Position numbers and translations under genes: made by a program. Shown one piece after another: positions 21,800 to 32,538 of a DNA stretch of 64,000 nt. This DNA is from Hedera helix (Eukaryota > Streptophyta > Magnoliopsida > Apiales > Araliaceae). Position 1 is the first letter of the stretch; every line of letters begins with the position of its first letter. The DNA is taken from NCBI GenBank assembly GCA_947179155.2, contig OX359275.1, positions 7,009,501 to 7,073,500 of the forward strand. The letters are read 5' to 3'. The notes under the pieces are model-generated. The model was not told the DNA's origin and did not search any database. It was given only the letters and a program-made list of their open reading frames with translations.

Positions 21800-23319
21800 G
21801 AACTGATCACTCAATACTTTTGGAAGCTTGTTAGTATGCTTCGGACGAGTGTTAAGTAGGATTGTAATGTGGTTCTCGAGCTTCATACTTTTTGAGAACT
21901 TGTTTTACTACCAGTTGTGAGTCACTGTAGATAACCAAGCTTTATTCTTCTAGAATCTTCGCCAATCTCAGACCAGCCAAGAGAGCTTCGTATTCAGAGA
22001 TGTTGTTAGTGGTCAGGAAGTTGAAACAAATGGATTGTTGGATTTTGGATCCTTTGGGTGAAGTAAGTATGACTCCTGCAGTCCTACCCCACTTCTCTGA
22101 TCGGTTGAGGAACCATCAATGAATAAAGTCCAAGGCTGGGCTTCTGATAAAGAACCTTCTCTTTCGGGAATAGTACTTGTCTCGGTCTCTGGCTCTTCTA
22201 GGAAAGAACATTCTAGGATGAAATCTACCAGAGCTTGAGCTTTTATTGCTGTTCGTGGGAAAAATTCTAGGTTAAATTGACTTAGTTCCACTGCCCATGC
22301 TGCTAACCTCCTAGACTAATCGGGTTGATAGAGGACCCTCATGAGGGGTTGATCGGTTTAGATAACTGTCGTTCTCCCCTGAAAGTGTTGTCAGAGCTTT
22401 TTGGTTAACGTCACCATGGCATATGCTAATTTTTCCAAGTTCGAATACCAGGTTTCGGCATCCCGAAGTACATGACTTATATAATATACTGACTTTTGTC
22501 CATCAACATCCTCCATGATTAGAACTGCTCCGACAGCCAATGGAGTGGCATAGAGATATATGTATAAATCTTCTTAAGGTAAAGCTTTACTCAGAAGAGG
22601 GGGAGAAGAGATGTACCTTTTGATTTGTTTGAAGGCTGTCTGACACTCTTTAGTCTACTGAAATATTTTTTGATTTCGCATTCCTTTCAAAGTGTTAAAA
22701 AAGGGTAAACACTTCTCCGCAGATCGGGACATGAATCGCTGAAGTGCCACCAACCATCTAGTTAATTTCTAAACTTCCTTGAAATTTTTGGGAGATTGTA
22801 TGTTTACTATCGCCGATATTTATTTGGGATTGGCTTCAATCCTTCTTTGGCTCACCGTGCATTTGGTCGGATTTAGCCTCATGTTAAACTTTCGGACGTT
22901 CTGAAAGCATTCTTTAAGATCGGCCAAATGATCCATCATTTCCATGCTTCGGACTATCATATCATCAACATAGACCTCCATGTTCCAGCCTATCTGACTC
23001 CCGAAGACTTTATTCATCATCCGTTGGTAAGTGGCCCCTGCGTTAATTAATTTGAAAGGCATCACCCAATAGGCATAAATAGCCCTGTGAGTAATGAAGG
23101 TCATCTTCGGGATGTCGTCTGCCCACGTTCGAATTTGGTTATACCTTGAGAATATGTCAAGAAAACTCAGCATTGCATGGCCAAAGGTTAAGTTAATTAA
23201 TTGATCGATGCTAGGAAGGGAATAACAATCCTTTGGATAAGCTTTGTTCAGATCAGTATAATCAACACACATCCTCCATTTTCCATTGTGCTTCCTCACC
23301 ATGACGACATTCTTTTGTC
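21800..23319 (-). pseudogene. RT (3' part), RNase H and second RNase H of the Tat element
   Basis: The frame starts at the insertion border with QKNVVMVRKHNGKWRM, then CVDYTDLNKAYPKD, MPFKLINAGATYQRMMNKVF and the catalytic box VYVDDMIVRS (near 22965-22995). A 160-codon stretch (23302-22820) is open. RNase H follows: IYLYATPLAVGAVLIMEDVD, VYYISHVLRDAETWYSNLEK. After a linker (FNLEFFPRTAIKAQALVDFI) comes a second RNase H (PWTLFIDGSSTDQRSGVGL, NISEYEALLAGLRLAK, IYSDSQLVVKQV). A second, archaeal-type RNase H is a hallmark of the Tat lineage. Several stops between 22820 and 22300. Confidence 0.88.
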
Positions 23320-23324
23320 AATTT

Positions 23325-23608
23325 TTTTATTCTGCCCCCCATTTTGTTATTAGTTTTTGTTAATTTAGTTTTAATTTAAGCATTTTAATTTTTTTTTTGT
23401 TTATCCTTTGCTTTTACAGGCTACCATCTGTTCGAGTCTACCTGTGCTTTTGGCAAATGAGTGATCTTAGTGTCACGTGTGCACCAAGTTTTGGCTTGCC
23501 TATCTTGGTCTACATGAATTACGTTGTTACCGAAGCTAAAGAATTACACTAACGTACGTAAAATTACGTTTTCCCGTGAATTTAAGCTTAGGTGCTACTA
23601 ATTTGTGT
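23325..23608 (+). other. Athila leader
   Basis: AT-rich, with a poly-T run, an intron-like acceptor (TTTGCTTTTACAG, ends about 23420) and a G-box-like CACGTG (23476-23481). No coding sequence. Confidence 0.4.
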
Positions 23609-24667
23609 ATGACTATGAGATTCAAAGGTCCAGAACTAGAGCCATACGAGGACGAGATAAAATGAAGGTTTCGAAGAATCCGTAATCTCACTCACGAGAC
23701 AGTGCAAAATCAAGAAAGGATGACGGAAGAAGAACATAAATCACTGTAGGACTATGCCATGCTACTGATGACAAAGATCCAATCAAGCATCTCAAGGCCT
23801 GCTATTACCGTCGCCAATTTTGAGATCAAACCAGACACTATTTAGATGATCCAAAACTTCGTTCAGTTCGGTGGTTTGCCAAACGATGGCCCCAATGACC
23901 ATCTTGCCAACTTCTTGGAAATCTGTGATACTTTTAAATATAATGGGGTGAAGGAGGACGCAATCAGACTTAAACTTTTTTCATTCACATTAAGGGACAA
24001 GGCCAAGAGCTGGTTACATTCATTATACCGGGGTCCATCATGACGTGGAATGACTTGGCATAGCAATTTTTTGGCGAAATTCTTCCCATCGGTGAAGACA
24101 GCAAAGATGGGAACAATATCACTTTTTTCGTTCAACATGACTCTGAATCATTGTATGAAGCGTGGGAGAGGTTTAAAGATCTGCTATAGAGATGTACCCA
24201 TCACGAGATCCACAAGTGGTTACAAGTTTAACCTTCTACAATGGCCTATTCAGTCAAGTGAGGACAAACATAGACATGGTTGCAGGTGGAGCATTGATGG
24301 AAAAGAACTATGAGGAAGCTTACAATCTACTTGAGAATATGGCTGCCAACAACTATCAACGTCCGATAGCACAGATTCATCAACCAAGAGCAGCATGTAT
24401 TCATAAGGTTGATTCAATTTCGGCTTTGGCGGCACAAGTGGCTACGTTGACGAAAATATTTGATACGATGGAAGTGTAGCCCATTCAAAATGTATCTATG
24501 GTTTGTGAACTTTGTGCAAAAAATCACTCAATAGATCAGTGTGTAATCCGTACCGAATCTGTGTAGTTTGTTAGAAACTACAATAGGCAACAACAGTACG
24601 ACAACAACTTCAACAACTACAATCCAGGGTGGAGGAATCACCCGAATTTTTCTTGGAGGGATAATTA

Positions 24668-25967
24668 TGTAGGGATTTCGGCACATAAAAGCAGCAAAAT
24701 TTAAAAATTTTCAAGATAATTTCCGAAACCCTAAAACAGGATCCATGCAAAAACATATTAATTTAGAGGTTTAGATTTGTTTTACCGATTATCCGAGCTT
24801 GAATGGAGACGATGAAACTTCTGGAACAACTTCGAATCCTCAATGCAATCCAATGGAACTGCGCCTCTACGGTATCTACACGAACGCCCCGCGAATCATC
24901 ACACGATCGCCCCGCGAATCGTCACACGGTCTGCAGTAAAAAGAATTGCGGTATTAGCCACTAAGATTTGAATTTTCTGAATTTCTCTCTAGTTTATTTC
25001 TAAAAGCGGCTAGAGTTTTGTTTAGGTTTTGTTTATTATGTTGACAATAATTTTAAAATCATATTATAAAATTATAAACAGTGAGCGACATCTAGTAATG
25101 CATCACTGCTACCCAAGTAATAATAAGATCGGTGATTCGATGCAACCTTTTCGTGACCAATATTTCAATGTAATTTAATCATTTTTAACCCTGACATCCT
25201 AGATTAAACTTGAGGCATGGAATGTGTCATACTCTTCATAATTTAATCTGAGTTTTCTTGATCAATAAGTAAACTATATGAAATAAATCACTATTTGAGC
25301 ATGACCATGCATTTCATAGTCCTACTCAATCAAGAGGCCTATGGATATCACCCTTATTATATATGAGGGTTAAATTCCATCTAGATCACTCATATTCCTC
25401 ACACGATTCATGATGTACCCAATAATCACCTTTATTGTCCACCCTATAAAAGGTGACCTTTGATGATATCAAAGTACATGAATTCTCGTGTAATAATACA
25501 GTGATTTCAGGTCAGAGGATCATTACATCATTGTCACTATGAGAATTTTTTACGACACTTTGGATAATGCTCCACGTAGAATTCTCATGATGGTTCTGTC
25601 CAGTACATTGTTCTCTAACATATACCTATGCATTGACTCAATATCTCATATATTTATGACCAATGAGATTTGGCTATCAGTCAATCCACATACTAGTCTC
25701 AATGCATCATTGTTGTCTCATTAACAATGATACTAGATTAGGGACATTTAAGAGTAATGATACTAATTGTAATTATATAATCTCATGTTCAAGTCACATA
25801 AGCTATGTAATTCGTATAACTATTCTAAGGACTTTTATTATGCTAACATTTATATAACACAGTAAATAAAATCATAATAAAATAATTCATTTATTCAATC
25901 AAATATAATATCAAAAATGTTAAGCAATTAAATCAAATAATTGGCCACTAGGGCATGAACTCTAATA
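24668..25967 (-). mobile_element. Copia-type solo LTR, 1.3 kb, in Athila gag
   Basis: It is flanked by AATTA (24663-24667 and 25968-25972). On the plus strand it starts TGTAGGGATTTCGG and ends AACTCTAATA. In reverse it begins TATTAGAGTTCATGCCCTAG, close to a common plant copia LTR start (TGTTAGAGTTCATGCCC), so it lies in minus orientation with a T-to-A type change at one end. No PBS, PPT or coding sequence is present. The transcribed-looking part holds two 'gcggggcg.tcgtgtg' type motifs near 24890-24925. Confidence 0.85.
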
Positions 25968-26178
25968 AATTAAGCACAGAATCAAGCTCCAAGACAAGCA
26001 CATCCACCCAAATTCCAAAATCAGCCCCCTCCATAGGCAGAAAAGAATTCTTATTTGGAAGAAGTGTTGGCTAAATTCATGGCAAGAACTGATTCAAGAA
26101 TGAATAATATAGACATGAACATGAAAAGTCAAACAGTTTCCATTCGAAACTTAGAAAATCAGACGGGACAAATAGTAA

Positions 26179-26580
26179 GGGAGTGTTTGATAAAAACTGA
26201 ATGAAAGAGTTCTGAATGCTTAAGTAATCTGAATGAGCTGAATGAAGTAGATTTCTGAATACTGAATGAAAAAAGTTGTTTGATAAGTGACTTCTCTGAA
26301 ACATTTGAATAACATATTTTTACTATTTTATCCCTTTGAAAAAATTCAAAGTTATTGTAAATTTATTTAATATTACTTAATATAATATTTAATATTTTTT
26401 AAAAATTTTTTTTACTTCATTCAGCCGGGACTTAACTATTCAGCCAAAAAAATTAGACTTAGCCATTCAGTCCTAAAATCTAACCGATTCAGCTATTCAG
26501 TGCTAAACAAACGCACTGAATGACTGATCGATTCAGCTATTCAACTATTTAGATGCATTAAGTTCCAATCAAACACCCCC
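26179..26580. mobile_element. Tourist-like (PIF/Harbinger) MITE, 402 bp
   Basis: The terminal inverted repeats are GGGAGTGTTTGATAAAAACT (left) and, reversed, GGGGGTGTTTGATTGGAACT (right). TAA flanks both sides (26176-26178 and 26581-26583). Removing the element with one TAA restores the Athila gag frame (QIV followed by SALNNHSQGT). No coding capacity; AT-rich core. Confidence 0.88.
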
Positions 26581-27057
26581 TAAGTGCCTTAAACAATCAC
26601 TCTCAAGGTACTTTGCCTATCGACACAGAATTGAATCCAATGAGAGATGGACAGGAACAGTGCAAGGTGATTACATTAAGGAGTGGTAAAAAGTTAGAGG
26701 ACCTTATGGAGGAGAAATCAAAACAACCCCAAGAGGAGAAAAATGACATAGAGAAAGAATATGTTGAGAAGGATAATTCTAAAAAAAGAAGAAAAAGGAA
26801 AAGGCCATGAGGAAATCTGATGCAGTTAAGTCATGCCCTTATGTACCACCATTTCCCTTTCCACAAAGACTTCAAAAAGCAAGGGAGGATAAGTAGTTTA
26901 CGAAGTTCCTAGAGGTGTTCAAGATTTTACAAATCAACATACCTTTTGCGGATGCCCTAGCACAAATGCCAAGCTATTTTAAGTTTATGAAGAAAATTTT
27001 ATCGAGAAATAAGAGATTGGAGGAATTTGAGATAGTAGCCCTTATAGAGGAATGCAG

Positions 27058-29688
27058 TGTGACGCCCCCAAATCTAGGCCCACACAGCCCAAACTTGAGT
27101 CGTCAAAAGACTACAACAAAATTATTACAACAAAGCACAACGTACAACAATACAGTGTATAATAATACACAACTAAGTCTTCACTATTATTGCCACACTA
27201 TTTTACAACACGTGAAGACTAGGATAACTATTCTTCGGACTCTCACTCCATCCCCCGGCTAGACCCCGTTACGTTTTCATCTCCTGTTGAAAAACAATGG
27301 AACAAAAGAAAGGGTGAGCTCAAATAGCCCAGTAAGAAATATCATGACTAAGATAATGATGAATAAATTATCATTAGCCTTCAACAGTTGAGTTCTTGAT
27401 AGAATACAATAGACTACAAGGTTTATATCAAAAACTGTAGTTAAATTCTTAAACAATGTTCAGATCAATAATAGCAGCGGAATGAGCAATCTATTAGAAG
27501 AATAATGCAGACTATAATGTCCACTCGCTTCTCTTTTTAGTAAAAATATCATCAACTTTTATCATCTGAATTACCATTAGTCAAGATAATACAACTTCAC
27601 AGTTCCTGATCATAATCATGCAGATCAACAGTTCGTCTTTGCACTACGGGCCAAAGACATTCAATATAACACCAACGGTCATGATTATACCAGATTCAGC
27701 CTTTGGTCATAATCATACCAACCAACAGTTCATCTTTGCACTACGGGCCAAAGAGAACATTAACCACGTGCCATAAAAGACACCGAACAGATGTATCGCC
27801 TTTAACCTAGTATATCGCCTTTAACCTATCATCTGTTCAACAATTATATCACATCTGTGCCCCCGGCCACAGATATTCACAACAGCTTGATTCTTGATGA
27901 TTAGTACAAATAATAGTGATACAATTGATGAACAGAAGAAACAGGATAAACAATAAGTATCGGAAGTTTACTTTGTGCAGATTCAAATAATGTCCAAATT
28001 GCCAACATGATGTGGAGTGAAATTTAAAAATGATATTCAAGATCCACAGTTCAGAATAACGATTACAGTTCAATAGAAATGTTCAGAAAATAGGAAGGTT
28101 CAGTTGAACTAATGAAATTCAACTATTATGGAACATATAATATTTTCAGGAATTATAGAAGCAATAGTTCCATAATAAGTTTCGATTCAGGAGTATGAAA
28201 GAAAATAATATCCCTTACCGTAGCAAGTTCAAGAGTGTAAAAAAAATGACATTTCTTACCTTATCTGGTGACTGGATATTGATAAAAATGAGATTGATCA
28301 ACCTATATATTTATAATAAAATTAGTAATTACCACATATAAATTTCAAAGTGTATGATAACTCGTATATTATGAATTATCAAAATTATATATATTTAACA
28401 TAATTTTTGTAGTATAAAATACCAACTTTAAAATAGTTTTAAAAATAATATTCCAAAATAAATCTTCCAAAGAAAGCTTTTAAAAATGAATCTTCTTAAA
28501 GAAGAGTCTTCTAAAGGAAGATTTGTGAATACCGTGAAAAATAGGAATTTATAAAATTACTACTTTTTAATAAAAGACTTACTTGAAAAATTTCTGCACT
28601 CCTTTTGGCTTTCAAACTCTCAAAATAACCTTACTATTCTCAGAGAAAACTCATAAAATTCTTATAGAAAAATTCTATGTTTTAGGTGTGATTTTTCTAT
28701 TAAGCTGAACAAGCTATTTATAGGAGAAAAGAAGTTACTATGCGTGGTAGGTGAACAGAAAAAAAAAAATTCAGCAGAGGCTGCGCAAACGTTTTTAAAA
28801 TTTTTTCAATACTTGCACAGTAACTTTAAAATTTTCAAAAAGTGAACAGTAATGAACAGTAACTTCTGTCGGCAGATGAACAGTGACTTTCCCGAGATGA
28901 ACAGTAACTTCCGTCAGTGAATAGTAACTTTTCCGGGAATGAATAGTAAATTCCGGGAGTGAATAGTAACTTTTGAAAAATAAAATTTTTTATTTTTCCT
29001 GTCGGTCCAACATATAAAATAAAATAATGCTACAACAATAATGTAATAAACACGTTACAGATTATTATAAATTACAGTATATTTGCAACTGTGACAATTA
29101 TTAGGTTCAATAATTTTAAAAACAGTGCAGCAACAATTATTGACTCGATGATATGAAATACAATGTAATGACAATTATTGAATCAATAATGCAAAATACT
29201 GTGTAGCAACAATAATTGAATTGATAACATAAAATATTATGCAGTGATAATTATTGATGAAATGATGCGCAACAGTTACGGTGTCAATTATCAGACCAAT
29301 AATATGAGACACTGTGCAATACCGTGTGCTATAGAAAAATACCATAAATTACCGTATACTACTATTCTTTTATTACCGGTATTTTAACAGTTAACACCGT
29401 TGACTATTTTTATTTAAAAAGGTTACTTCTGTCGTTTTCTATATCCGACAAATATTCCGTTGTGGGGTCCACCAATAATTTGTTATTTCGGCGCCGTCGT
29501 ACGGCTCGAATATTCCCTGACAAAACGAATATTCCCCGACAAAGCGAATATTGTCCGACAAAATAAAATTTGCACATAACATCCTTAACTTTCAATTTCG
29601 ACAATTTAACCACTTACTGTTTCATGAAAAAAAATATATATATGAAGAAAAATTAAATTTTATATTTCATAAAATTCGGGGTCTTACA
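27058..29688 (-). repeat. 3' LTR of the young element
   Basis: 2631 bp, plus-strand ends TGTGACGCCCCC and GGGTCTTACA, which is TGTAAGACCC..GGGGGCGTCACA in element orientation. Internal short repeats include 'tgaacagtaac' / 'tgaatagtaac' runs (28850-28975) and 'caattattg' runs (29090-29250). Confidence 0.95.
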
Positions 29689-31753
29689 ACCTCCCCTCCT
29701 TATGAAATTTCGTCCCCGAAATTGACGTACCAGGCATTTCGAAGAGGTATGGATACCTAGACTTCATCTCAGATTCTAGCTCCCAGGTCATTTCCTCAAT
29801 ATCTTGGTTCCTCCATAAAACCTTAACTTGAGGTATAACCTTTGAGCGTAAGATCTGCTCCTTCTTATCTAGGATCTTAACAGGTACTTCCTCATACGTT
29901 AAATCTTCTGCTATAACGTCTGGTTCTAACTCAATGACGTGGTTTGGGTCCTTCACATATTTACGTAACATAGATATGTGAAAAACGTTATGGATGCGAG
30001 ACATACTTGGTGGTAAGGCTAGTCTGTAAGCTACAGTTCCCACCCGATCGAGGATTTCAAATGGGCCAATAAATCGAGGGTTGAGTTTTCCTCTCTTTCC
30101 GAATCTCGTAACCCCTTTCCATGGAGAAACACGTAAGAATACATGATCTCCGACGTTGAATCTCTCATCTCTCCGATGAAGATCGGCATAACTCTTTTGT
30201 CGTTCTTGTGCTGTCTGTATTCGTTGTCGGATCATTTGGATCTTTTCGGTCGTTAAGCGTACCAACTCGGGTCCCAACAGTTTTGCTTCTCCTACCTCAT
30301 TCCAACATACTGGAGAGCGACACTTGCGTCCATATAAAGCCTCGAATGGAGCCATACCTATACTTGCTTGGTAACTGTTGTTGTAGGAAAATTCCACCAA
30401 TGGCAAGTACTTATCCCAACTTGCTTTGAAATCTAGTACGCAAAGTCTCAAAAGATCTTCGAGGGTCTGGATCGTCCTTTCCGATTGTCCGTCCGTTTGA
30501 GGATGGTATGCAGAACTAAAACGTAGTTTAGTGCCCATAGCTTTTTGTAGACTGATCCAAAAGCGTGAAGTGAATCTAGGATCTCGATCAGAAACTATGG
30601 AAACTGGCATGCCATGCAATCTCACGATCTCATTTATGTACATACCGGCAAGACGTTCAAGTGAAAAGTTTTCTCGTATAGGCAAGAAATGAGCGGATTT
30701 GGTCAATCTATCTACGATGACCCAAATTGCATCTAAGCCTTGAGAAACTTTGGGAAGACCCGTCACGAAATCCATATTGATGTGTTCCCACTTCCATTCG
30801 GGAACCTCAAGTGGTTGTAAAGGACCCTTAGGTACTTGATGCTCTGCCTTGACACGTTGACAAGTTAAGCACCTTGAGATAAACTCTGCAATCTCCCTTT
30901 TCATATTGTTCCACCAAAATGTATGTCGAAGATCTCGATACATCTTGGTACCTCCAGGGTGGATTGCAAATGGCGTGTTGTGTGCCTCCATCATGATTTT
31001 ATGCTTTAATTCAGGATCGTTAGGAACACAGAGTCGAGAGTTGACTCGAAGTATTCCTTTCTCGTCGATTCTTGCTTCGGGAATGGTACCTTCTTGTACT
31101 TTCTTTATCATGTTTATCAGTTCCGGATCGGTAGCTTGAGCAGCTTTAATTTTATCGATTAAAGCTGGTTCTACTCGCACGTGAGCAATCTTCGAGTGGG
31201 TCCCTGGTGTCTTTAGCTCCATCTCCATCTTTTGCAAGTCGTACAAAATACGCTTTTGTGTTGTCAGCAGTGCACTTGTACTCGCATAAGATTTTCTGCT
31301 CAAAGCGTCAGCTACAACGTTCGCCTTTCCCGGGTGATACTGGATTGTGTGATCATAATCCTTCAACAGCTCAAGCCAACGTCGTTGTCGCATGTTGAGT
31401 TCTTTCTGGGTGAAGAAATACTTGAGACTTTTATGATCCGTATAGATATCCACTTTCTCTCCGTACAAGTAGTGTCTCCAGATCTTCAACGCGAAAACGA
31501 CTGCTGCCAACTCTAGATCACGAGTAGGATAATTTTTCTCATAATCTTTGAGTTGTCGAGAGGCATAAGCTATAACCTTTCCATGTTGCATAAGGACACA
31601 GCCTAGACCTTTGCCTGAAGGATCGCTATATATTACGAATTCTCCTGATCCTGATGGAATGGTCAGAACAGGAGCTGAAACAAGTCTCCTCTTGAGTTCT
31701 TGAAAACTCTTCTCGCATTCCTCGCTCGAATGATACCGATATCTAATAATCAA
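29684..31753 (-). CDS. RNase H - integrase - chromodomain polyprotein (ORF3)
   Basis: One open frame of 689 codons. RNase H comes first (EFVIYSDPSGKGLGCVLMQH, LELAAVVFALKIWRHYLYG, TDHKSLKYFFTQKELNMRQR), then the linker ADALSRKS. Integrase: zinc-binding H..H..C..C (HPGGTKMYRDLRHTFWW, CLTCQRVKAEHQ), catalytic core with Asp in MDFVTGLPKV, Asp in VSDRDPRFTSRFW and Glu in TDGQSERTIQ, so DDE is complete, then WKGVTRFGKRGKLNPRFIGP. The C-terminal chromodomain (KILDKKEQILRSKVIPQVKV, WRNQDIEEMTWELESEM) usually guides insertion to particular chromatin. The frame opens at a TTG at 31753 overlapping the ORF2 stop, in the -1 frame; no RT precedes it. It runs into the PPT. Full-length for these domains and without stops. 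Confidence 0.93.
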   Translation of the reverse strand: MIIRYRYHSSEECEKSFQELKRRLVSAPVLTIPSGSGEFVIYSDPSGKGLGCVLMQHGKVIAYASRQLKDYEKNYPTRDLELAAVVFALKIWRHYLYGEKVDIYTDHKSLKYFFTQKELNMRQRRWLELLKDYDHTIQYHPGKANVVADALSRKSYASTSALLTTQKRILYDLQKMEMELKTPGTHSKIAHVRVEPALIDKIKAAQATDPELINMIKKVQEGTIPEARIDEKGILRVNSRLCVPNDPELKHKIMMEAHNTPFAIHPGGTKMYRDLRHTFWWNNMKREIAEFISRCLTCQRVKAEHQVPKGPLQPLEVPEWKWEHINMDFVTGLPKVSQGLDAIWVIVDRLTKSAHFLPIRENFSLERLAGMYINEIVRLHGMPVSIVSDRDPRFTSRFWISLQKAMGTKLRFSSAYHPQTDGQSERTIQTLEDLLRLCVLDFKASWDKYLPLVEFSYNNSYQASIGMAPFEALYGRKCRSPVCWNEVGEAKLLGPELVRLTTEKIQMIRQRIQTAQERQKSYADLHRRDERFNVGDHVFLRVSPWKGVTRFGKRGKLNPRFIGPFEILDRVGTVAYRLALPPSMSRIHNVFHISMLRKYVKDPNHVIELEPDVIAEDLTYEEVPVKILDKKEQILRSKVIPQVKVLWRNQDIEEMTWELESEMKSRYPYLFEMPGTSISGTKFHKEGRL
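29690..29702 (-). other. Polypurine tract
   Basis: On the minus strand AAGGAGGGGAGGT immediately precedes TGTAAGACC, the LTR start. It primes plus-strand DNA synthesis. Confidence 0.85.
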
Positions 31754-32538
31754 ACTTTCATCTCTTGGCGTTCTATGGGAGCCATTTGGTATTGAGCTTT
31801 GGAAAAGGGTTTAGTATCGGGTTCAAGATCGATACAGAATTCAATTTCTCGGTTTGGGGATAAGCCAGGAAGTTCCTCCGGAAAAACGTCAGGAAACTCA
31901 TTAACAATGGGAATATCATTCAAGTTTGACGTATTTTTGTTCAAATCAGTGACATGAGCTAAAAAGGCTTGACATCCGTTTTTCAATAAACGAATGGCTT
32001 TATGGCTAGAAATAACAGTTATAGATTTCAATGGTTTAGTTACTTGAATTTGCATGACAGGTTGATTAGGAATATGAAAACTAATAATCTTATGAAAACA
32101 ATCAATTTTAGCATGATGGGTAGTCAACCAATCAATTCCTAAAATCACATCAAATTCATGCATCTCCAAAGAAATAAGGTCAACAGGTAATGTGAGGTTG
32201 TTGATTTGAACTAGGCAAGATTTATAGACAGTAGATGTAATGGTCATTTCTCCTAATGGGGTTTCAACTGATAAGTCAAAGTCCAAATTTTCAGGAGTTA
32301 AGTTTAAACGCTGAGCACATGCAGGTGAGATAAAAGAATGGGTAGAACCAGTATCTAACAAAGCGTAGACTTCACGAGAATTTATGAATAGCTTACCGGT
32401 TATCACCTCCTTCGGTTTCTTGACTGTTATCGTCAAATCGAATCCCGAGTACTTCATTCGGATCTTCACGTATTTCAACCATGGGAATACCACTAAATAA
32501 TTCTCTAACGAACTGTTTCTCGGATTCCTCAACTTCAT
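31750..32538 (-). CDS. Aspartic protease ORF (ORF2)
   Basis: A 262-codon open frame. The retropepsin domain reads KEVITGKLFINSREVYALLD then TGSTHSFISPACAQRL, with the active site LLDTGSTHSF intact, then LPVDLISLEMHEFDVILGID and WLTTHHAKIDC. The C-terminal part holds the usual RT entry (VNEFPDVFPEELPGLSP, EFCIDLEPDTKPFSKAQYQM, APIERQEMKV) and ends at TGA (31750), exactly where the RT should continue. The first 45 or so codons overlap ORF1 in another frame and are probably not the true start; the protease was likely made by frameshifting from ORF1. In two older copies ORF1 and protease share one frame (see 35857-36483). Confidence 0.85.
   Translation of the reverse strand: MKLRNPRNSSLENYLVVFPWLKYVKIRMKYSGFDLTITVKKPKEVITGKLFINSREVYALLDTGSTHSFISPACAQRLNLTPENLDFDLSVETPLGEMTITSTVYKSCLVQINNLTLPVDLISLEMHEFDVILGIDWLTTHHAKIDCFHKIISFHIPNQPVMQIQVTKPLKSITVISSHKAIRLLKNGCQAFLAHVTDLNKNTSNLNDIPIVNEFPDVFPEELPGLSPNREIEFCIDLEPDTKPFSKAQYQMAPIERQEMKV

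Larger units (their letters stand above)
23609..27057 (+). pseudogene. Athila gag, interrupted by a solo LTR and a MITE
   Basis: The ATG at 23609 opens MTMRFKGPELEPYEDEI with an early TGA. Capsid segments: PAITVANFEIKPDTI, FVQFGGLPNDGPNDHLANFL, VKEDAIRLKLFSFTLRDKAK, then in shifted frames TFYNGLFSQVRTNIDMVAGG and NLLENMAANNYQRP; then CELCAKNHSIDQC, a zinc-knuckle remnant near 24508-24543. Asn-rich WRNHPNFSWRDN is cut at 24667 by a copia LTR and resumes at 25973; NLENQTGQIV is cut by a MITE at 26179 and resumes at 26584 (SALNNHSQGTLPIDTE). The end is FLEVFKILQINIPFADALAQ, MPSYFKFMKKILS, VALIEEC at 27055, where the young Tekay-like element enters. Confidence 0.85.

Noticed and set aside
26171..26590. 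hAT-type MITE
   Set aside because: The flanks do not give an 8 bp duplication, whereas TAA fits both sides and restores the interrupted frame.
27849..28073. Small protein genes inside the LTRs (also at 33999-34223)
   Set aside because: The open frames are identical only because the LTRs are copies; they are short, have low-complexity composition and are not kept in the older LTRs.
29684..31753. Host gene because of the long intact ORF
   Set aside because: The domains are RNase H, integrase and chromodomain of a Ty3/gypsy element and lie between matching LTRs with a target duplication.
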